Source of the DNA: Streptomyces smyrnaeus
GTDB taxonomy: Bacteria; Actinomycetota; Actinomycetes; Streptomycetales; Streptomycetaceae
Assembly: GCF_017676345.1 (NCBI RefSeq)
Contig: NZ_JAFFZM010000002.1
Span: 539,164 to 603,163, forward strand
DNA: 64,000 nt
Reading direction: 5' to 3'
How positions within the stretch are numbered: position 1 is the stretch's first letter; each line of letters opens with the position of its first letter. Both the position numbers and the translations under genes were made by a program. Below are positions 59,733 through 64,000 of the stretch, in pieces. The notes under the pieces were generated by a model. The model ran no database searches and had not been told where the DNA came from. It saw only the letters and a list, made by a program, of their open reading frames with translations.

Positions 59733-61211
59733 ATGCTGACGATCCTCGGCTTTGTCATGATCGCCACCTTCCTGGTGCTGATCATGACCAAGAAGATGTC
59801 CCCCATAGCCGCGCTCGTGCTGATCCCCGCGCTGTTCTGTGTCCTGGTCGGCCAGGGCGCCCACCTGGGGAAGTACGTGCTCGACGGCGTCGGCGACCTC
59901 GCGCCCACGGCCGCCATGCTGATGTTCGCCATCATCTACTTCGGCATCATGATCGACGTCGGGCTCTTCGACCCGATCGTGCGGGGCATCCTGCGCTTCT
60001 GCAGGGCGGACCCCCTGCGGATCGTGGTGGGCACGGCGGTACTCGCCGCGATCGTCTCGCTGGACGGGGACGGTTCGACCACGTTCATGATCACGGTCTC
60101 CGCGATGCTGCCCCTCTACCGGCGGCTGGGGATGAGCGTGGTCGTGCTGACGGGCGTCGCCGCCACGGCCAACGGTGTGATGAACACCCTGCCCTGGGGC
60201 GGGCCGACCGCGCGGGCCGCGACCGCGCTGCACCTGGACGCGGGCGACATCTTCGTCCCGATGATCCCCGCGCTGGCCGTCGGTCTGCTCTGCGTCCTGG
60301 TCCTCTCCTACGCCCTCGGCCTGCGGGAGCGGCGCCGCCTGGGCACGCTGACCTTCGAAGGGGCGGACGACCGCGAGCCGCAGCCCGAGCCGACGGACGA
60401 AACCGAAACCGTGCTGGTCGGCGCGGGCGCGGGGGCCGCGGAAGCGGGAACAGGACGGCTCTCGCTCCGTAAAAGCGGTCGCGCCGGCGGCCGACCCACG
60501 GCGGCAGCCGGCGACGGCACCCCGGACTCCTCCACCCCCTCGCAGCCGGCTTCCGACTCCGGAGCCGAATCCGCGGTCCTCGACCCGGACCGCGCGACCC
60601 TCCGCCCCAAGCTGTACTGGTTCAACGCGGCCCTCACCGTCGCGCTCCTGGTCCTGCTGATCACCCAGCTCCTCCCCATCCCGGTGCTGTTCCTGCTGGG
60701 TGCCGCCATCGCACTGACCGTGAACTTCCGCGACATGGCCGACCAGAAGGCCCGGATCGCGGCACACTCCGAGAACGTGCTCAACGTGGCGGGCATGGTC
60801 TTCGCCGCCGCCGTCTTCACCGGCGTACTGACCGGCACGGGCATGGTGGACGAGATGGCCCGCACCGTGGTGAACGCGATCCCCGACGCGCTCGGGCCGC
60901 ACATGGCGGTGGTCACCGGGATCCTCAGCATCCCGTTCACCTATCTGATGTCCAACGACGGCTTCTACTTCGGTATCGTCCCGATCCTCTCCGAGGCGGG
61001 GGCAGCGCACGGGGTCAGCTCGCTGGAGATCGCCCGCGCCTCGCTGATCGGCCAGCCGCTGCACATGTCGAGCCCGCTGGTCCCCGCCGTCTACGTACTG
61101 GTCGGGATGGCCAAGGTGGAGTTCGGCGAGCACACCAGGTTCACGATCAAGTGGGCGGTGCTGACCTCGCTGGTGGTGCTCGGCGCCGGGCTGCTCTTCG
61201 GGATCGTGTAA
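59733..61211 (+). CDS. CitMHS-family metal-citrate/H+ symporter
   Basis: Predicted 492 residues. It opens with a membrane helix (MLTILGFVMIATFLVLIMTK) and has about eleven more hydrophobic segments; SLDGDGSTTFMITVSAMLPL and ANGVMNTLPWGGPTAR are family landmarks. It imports citrate as a complex with a divalent metal, driven by protons. A central hydrophilic loop of about 90 residues is Pro/Ser/Thr/Glu-rich. The adjacent two-component genes are of the CitA/CitB type and probably induce it. Confidence 0.85.
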   Translation: MLTILGFVMIATFLVLIMTKKMSPIAALVLIPALFCVLVGQGAHLGKYVLDGVGDLAPTAAMLMFAIIYFGIMIDVGLFDPIVRGILRFCRADPLRIVVGTAVLAAIVSLDGDGSTTFMITVSAMLPLYRRLGMSVVVLTGVAATANGVMNTLPWGGPTARAATALHLDAGDIFVPMIPALAVGLLCVLVLSYALGLRERRRLGTLTFEGADDREPQPEPTDETETVLVGAGAGAAEAGTGRLSLRKSGRAGGRPTAAAGDGTPDSSTPSQPASDSGAESAVLDPDRATLRPKLYWFNAALTVALLVLLITQLLPIPVLFLLGAAIALTVNFRDMADQKARIAAHSENVLNVAGMVFAAAVFTGVLTGTGMVDEMARTVVNAIPDALGPHMAVVTGILSIPFTYLMSNDGFYFGIVPILSEAGAAHGVSSLEIARASLIGQPLHMSSPLVPAVYVLVGMAKVEFGEHTRFTIKWAVLTSLVVLGAGLLFGIV

Positions 61212-61339
61212 CCGGCGGATCCTGGACAGCCGAGGGCGGCGGTCCTCTACTCTTCCTGGCAGGAGCCAACCGGAACGGACTATTCCAGACAGTTTCCCCA
61301 CAGCCCTGAGGACCGGGCCGGACGAGAGGAGGCGGGGCC

Positions 61340-63025
61340 ATGCGCGTAGGGCGGCCCCGCCGCGTCTCCTCACATGTACTGGCGGCCCAGCTCGCGCTCG
61401 TCATCGGGGTGACGGCGCTGGTCAGCGGCCTGTTCCTGGCGCCGCTCAGCGACCAGCTCGACCGCCAGGCCATGCGGCGCGCTCTCGCCATCGCACAGAC
61501 CACGGCCGCCCGGCCGGAACTGGCGGCACAGCTGACGGCAGCGGCCCACGCCGCCGAGCGCCCCACCGCCCGCGGTCCGCTGCAGACCGAGGCGGAACGC
61601 ATCCGCCACGCCACCGGCGCCGAGTACGTCGTGATCATGGACGAGCGCGGGATCCGCTGGTCCCATCCCTCGCCCTCCGCCCTGGGACACCACGTCTCCA
61701 CCGACCCCGGCGAGGTACTGGCCGGGCACGACGTCACCCAGATCGACGAGGGCACCCTGGGCCGCTCCGCACGCGGCAAGGTCCCGCTGCGGGACCCCGA
61801 CGGGCGCGTCGTCGGCGCGGTCTCCGTCGGCATCGACTACGCCAACGTCCGCGAGGGCCTGCTGGCGCTCGTGCCCAAGCTGCTGATGTACGCGGGCGGC
61901 GCACTGGCCGTCGGCGCGCTGGCCGCCTACCTCCTCGCCCGGCGGCTGCGGCGCCGCACCCACGCGCTGGCCTTCTCCGACATTTCCGCACTGCTCGCCG
62001 AGCGCGAGGCCATGCTGCACGGCCTCGCCGAGGGCGTCGTGGCGCTGGACCCGGGCGGCAGGGTACGGCTCGTCAACGACGAGGCCCAGCGGCTCCTCGG
62101 CCTCGGCCCCGAAGCCCTCGGCCGCCCGGTGACCGAGGCACTCGGACCGGGCCGTACGGCGGACGTGCTCGCGGGCCGGGTGACCGGCCGCGACCTGGTG
62201 ACCGTGCGCGGCACCCGCGTCCTGGTCGCCAACCGCATGCCGACGGCGGACGGCGGCGCCGTCGCAACCCTCCGCGACCGCACCGAACTCGAACGCCTCG
62301 GCCGCGAACTGGAAGGCACCCGAGGCCTGCTGGACGCGCTGCGCGCCCAGGACCACGAGCACGCCAACCGGCTGCACACCCTGCTCGGACTGCTGGAACT
62401 GGGCCTGTACGAGGAGGCCGCGCAGTTCGTCACGGACGCGCTGGGCGTGCACCGCGCGACCGCCGAGGAAGTCACCGAACGGGTGCACGACCCGCTGGTG
62501 TCGGCGCTGCTGGTCGGCAAGTCGGCGGTGGCCGCCGAACGCGGCGTCGCGCTCCGCCTCGCCCCCCACTCCCTCCTCCCCGACCGCCTCGTCGACCCCG
62601 GCGGCCTGGTCACCGTCGTCGGCAACCTGGTCGACAACGCGCTGGACGCGGCGGCGGGCAGCGCGGACCCCGCGGTCGAGGTGGAACTGCGCGGCCAGGA
62701 CGACCGCACGGTCGTCCTCGCCGTACGCGACACCGGGCCCGGCGTCCCGCCCGAGCACCGGGAGCTGGTGTTCGAGGAAGGCTGGTCCACCAAGGCCGCC
62801 GGACCGGCGGCGGACGGCCCCGACGGCCCGGACGAGGCCGGCCCGGCACACCGAGGCCTCGGCCTCGCCCTGATACGGCGCTTCGTACAGCGCGCCGGCG
62901 GCGAGGTCCGGGTCGGCACAGCCCCGGAAGGCGGCGCCGAGTTCCGCGTCGTCCTGCCGGAGGCCCTGGCCGCCGACACCGGCCAACGAGCCACCGAACC
63001 CGCACGGACGGGAGCACGGGCATGA
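61340..63025 (+). CDS. CitA/DcuS-type sensor histidine kinase
   Basis: Predicted 561 residues. Two membrane helices (about 15-33 and 176-195) frame an extracytoplasmic sensor domain of about 140 residues. A PAS domain and the H box LRAQDHEHANRLHTLLGLLE (H339) follow; then N box NLVDNALDAA, G1 DTGPGVPPEH and G2 HRGLGLALIRRF. It is expected to sense citrate or another carboxylate and phosphorylate the next gene's product. ATGA overlap with that gene. Confidence 0.9.
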   Translation: MRVGRPRRVSSHVLAAQLALVIGVTALVSGLFLAPLSDQLDRQAMRRALAIAQTTAARPELAAQLTAAAHAAERPTARGPLQTEAERIRHATGAEYVVIMDERGIRWSHPSPSALGHHVSTDPGEVLAGHDVTQIDEGTLGRSARGKVPLRDPDGRVVGAVSVGIDYANVREGLLALVPKLLMYAGGALAVGALAAYLLARRLRRRTHALAFSDISALLAEREAMLHGLAEGVVALDPGGRVRLVNDEAQRLLGLGPEALGRPVTEALGPGRTADVLAGRVTGRDLVTVRGTRVLVANRMPTADGGAVATLRDRTELERLGRELEGTRGLLDALRAQDHEHANRLHTLLGLLELGLYEEAAQFVTDALGVHRATAEEVTERVHDPLVSALLVGKSAVAAERGVALRLAPHSLLPDRLVDPGGLVTVVGNLVDNALDAAAGSADPAVEVELRGQDDRTVVLAVRDTGPGVPPEHRELVFEEGWSTKAAGPAADGPDGPDEAGPAHRGLGLALIRRFVQRAGGEVRVGTAPEGGAEFRVVLPEALAADTGQRATEPARTGARA

Positions 63026-63711
63026 TCGAAGTGCTCGTCGTGGACGACGACCCCAACGTGGCACGCATCAACGCCGCGTACGTGGCGAAGGTCGACGGCT
63101 TCCACGTCGCCGGAACCGCCCACAGCGCGGCCGAAGCTCTGCTCTTCCTCCGGGAGCACCCCGTCGATCTGGTGCTGCTCGACCACTATCTGCCCGACGA
63201 ATCCGGCCTCGCCCTCCTGCGCCGACTGCACGCCCTCGGCATGGAGACGGAAGTCATCATGGTGACCGCGGCCCGGGACACGGCCACCGTACGCGCGGCC
63301 CAACGGCACGGCGCCCTGCAGTACGTGGTGAAGCCGTTCACCTTCGCCCATCTGCGCGGCAAGCTCGACAGCTACGCCGCCCTCCGCCACGAGCTGTCCA
63401 CGGCGCCCCGCTCCGGCGCCACCCAGGAGACGGTCGACCGCGTCTTCGGCTCCCCGACGCCGCCCGGCGGCACGGAGACCCTGCCCAAGGGGCACTCCGT
63501 ACTGACCGCCGACCTGGTCGGAGAAGTCCTGCGCGGCGCGGCCGCCCCGCTGTCGGCGCAGGAGGTAGCCGATCGGGCGGGGCTCAGCCGGCAGACCGCG
63601 CAGCGCTACCTGAAATTGCTGGAGGGGGCCGGGTTGGTGCGGCGGCGCCTCAAGCACGGTGAGACGGGGCGCCCCGTGCACCTCTACCACTGGCCCCGCC
63701 CCCCAAACTGA
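63022..63711 (+). CDS. CitB/DcuR-type response regulator
   Basis: Predicted 229 residues. The receiver domain has acidic VVDDDPN, phospho-acceptor D54 in VLLDHYLPDESG, and K in VVKPFTF. The C-terminal DNA-binding part is a winged HTH (LSAQEVADRAGLSRQTAQRY). It very likely activates the upstream transporter gene. A GGGGG/CCCCC hairpin followed by TTT (63745-63761) is a plausible terminator. Confidence 0.9.
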   Translation: MIEVLVVDDDPNVARINAAYVAKVDGFHVAGTAHSAAEALLFLREHPVDLVLLDHYLPDESGLALLRRLHALGMETEVIMVTAARDTATVRAAQRHGALQYVVKPFTFAHLRGKLDSYAALRHELSTAPRSGATQETVDRVFGSPTPPGGTETLPKGHSVLTADLVGEVLRGAAAPLSAQEVADRAGLSRQTAQRYLKLLEGAGLVRRRLKHGETGRPVHLYHWPRPPN

Positions 63712-64000
63712 GGGCTCCAGCCCTCATACCCACCCCTTTGTTGTGGGGGCACGCCCCCTTTGCCCTTCGGCTGCCGCCGACGGGTCGTGTCGGGGGGCTC
63801 CGCCCCCCGACGGCCCCCCGCTAGGTGGGCTTCGCCCCCCTAGGACCCCCCTTCCGCAACTTTGGCCCCCTATTGACGTACATGGGGTCCGCCTGGGTGT
63901 TGCTGTCCATGGTCCGGCCGGTGACGACCCTGCGGGTCGAGTTGTGGTGCTACTCCGCCCGCACCGGCGTTACCGGCAACGCTGGGCGGGAGGGAGCCGA
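63712..64000 (+). repeat. Cluster of GC-rich hairpins at the window end
   Basis: Three hairpins follow the response-regulator gene: 63745-63758, then a perfect 10-bp stem at 63789-63811 (GTCGGGGGGC-TCC-GCCCCCCGAC), then one at 63821-63843 (CTAGGTGGGC-TTC-GCCCCCCTAG, one mismatch). The last two share short TCC/TTC loops. Such GGGGGC-TCC-GCCCCC elements are common between Streptomyces genes. Beyond 63850 no gene can be supported. Confidence 0.65.

Noticed and set aside
63881..64000. Open frame starting at ATG 63881 and running off the window
   Set aside because: Only 40 codons, no ribosome site and no recognisable sequence; cannot be supported without the next bases.

Overview
The window is chromosomal DNA from a Streptomyces species. 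It is very GC-rich with strong third-position bias and frequent GTG/TTG starts and ATGA/GTGA overlaps. The gene order acs, SulP transporter-carbonic anhydrase, CooC-like ATPase, Fic-like protein, HAD-IB phosphatase, septum-site protein, tad genes, DUF1998 helicase, bldG-apgA, H+-pyrophosphatase, topA, tmk, holB, tripeptidyl aminopeptidase is, from memory, that of S. coelicolor SCO3563 down to SCO3540. All identifications come from reading the sequence; no database was searched.

1-35.6 kb is the conserved core. It starts inside acetyl-CoA synthetase (acs), which carries a DasR-type (dre-like) site near its promoter. Next come a SulP-carbonic anhydrase fusion, a NodB-type lipoprotein, a CooC/ArsA-like ATPase and a Fic-fold protein with a decayed active site. 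The two spacers around the HAD-IB phosphatase gene hold RNA genes: a recognisable 6C RNA (two hairpins with C-rich loops and a U-tract terminator) and a probable 6S-like RNA. The tad pilus genes (ssd, tadA, tadB, tadC, Flp-type pilin, tadE and a tadG-like gene) run to 15.3 kb and collide with the convergent helicase. Then follow bldG with its partner anti-sigma factor, hppA, an unknown lipoprotein, a methyltransferase, two small membrane proteins, topA with a lysine-rich tail, a large MFS-like/thymidylate-kinase/coiled-coil fusion, holB, a secreted aminopeptidase and tRNA-Thr(CGT).

35.6-64 kb is more variable. It holds a CPBP protease and a hydrolase/regulator pair divided by a 20-bp palindrome. 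A three-gene operon (DgcA-like flavoprotein, Rieske oxygenase, its reductase) is predicted to demethylate a quaternary amine and is followed by a LysR gene. Two adjacent SPFH membrane proteins form an overlapping pair. A FusB-like zinc-finger gene and a TetR/SGNH-hydrolase unit diverge from a 25-bp palindrome. Then come a DUF1326/DUF2182 pair, a tannase-like esterase, a Gly-rich membrane protein, an ANTAR protein, a SigB/SigF-type sigma factor, a phosphoribosyltransferase/hydrolase pair, and a citrate-type transporter with its CitA/CitB-like two-component system.

The most interesting unexplained structure is a roughly 100-nt element present twice, before the ANTAR gene and before the sigma-factor gene. 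Each copy has a SigB-like promoter, a conserved 36-nt stretch, and a long hairpin with a 6-nt loop. In the ANTAR copy the hairpin is followed by a U-tract, so it looks like an attenuator. Other candidates are the SPFH pair, several short tandem-repeat arrays beside housekeeping genes, and the helicase-tadG overlap.
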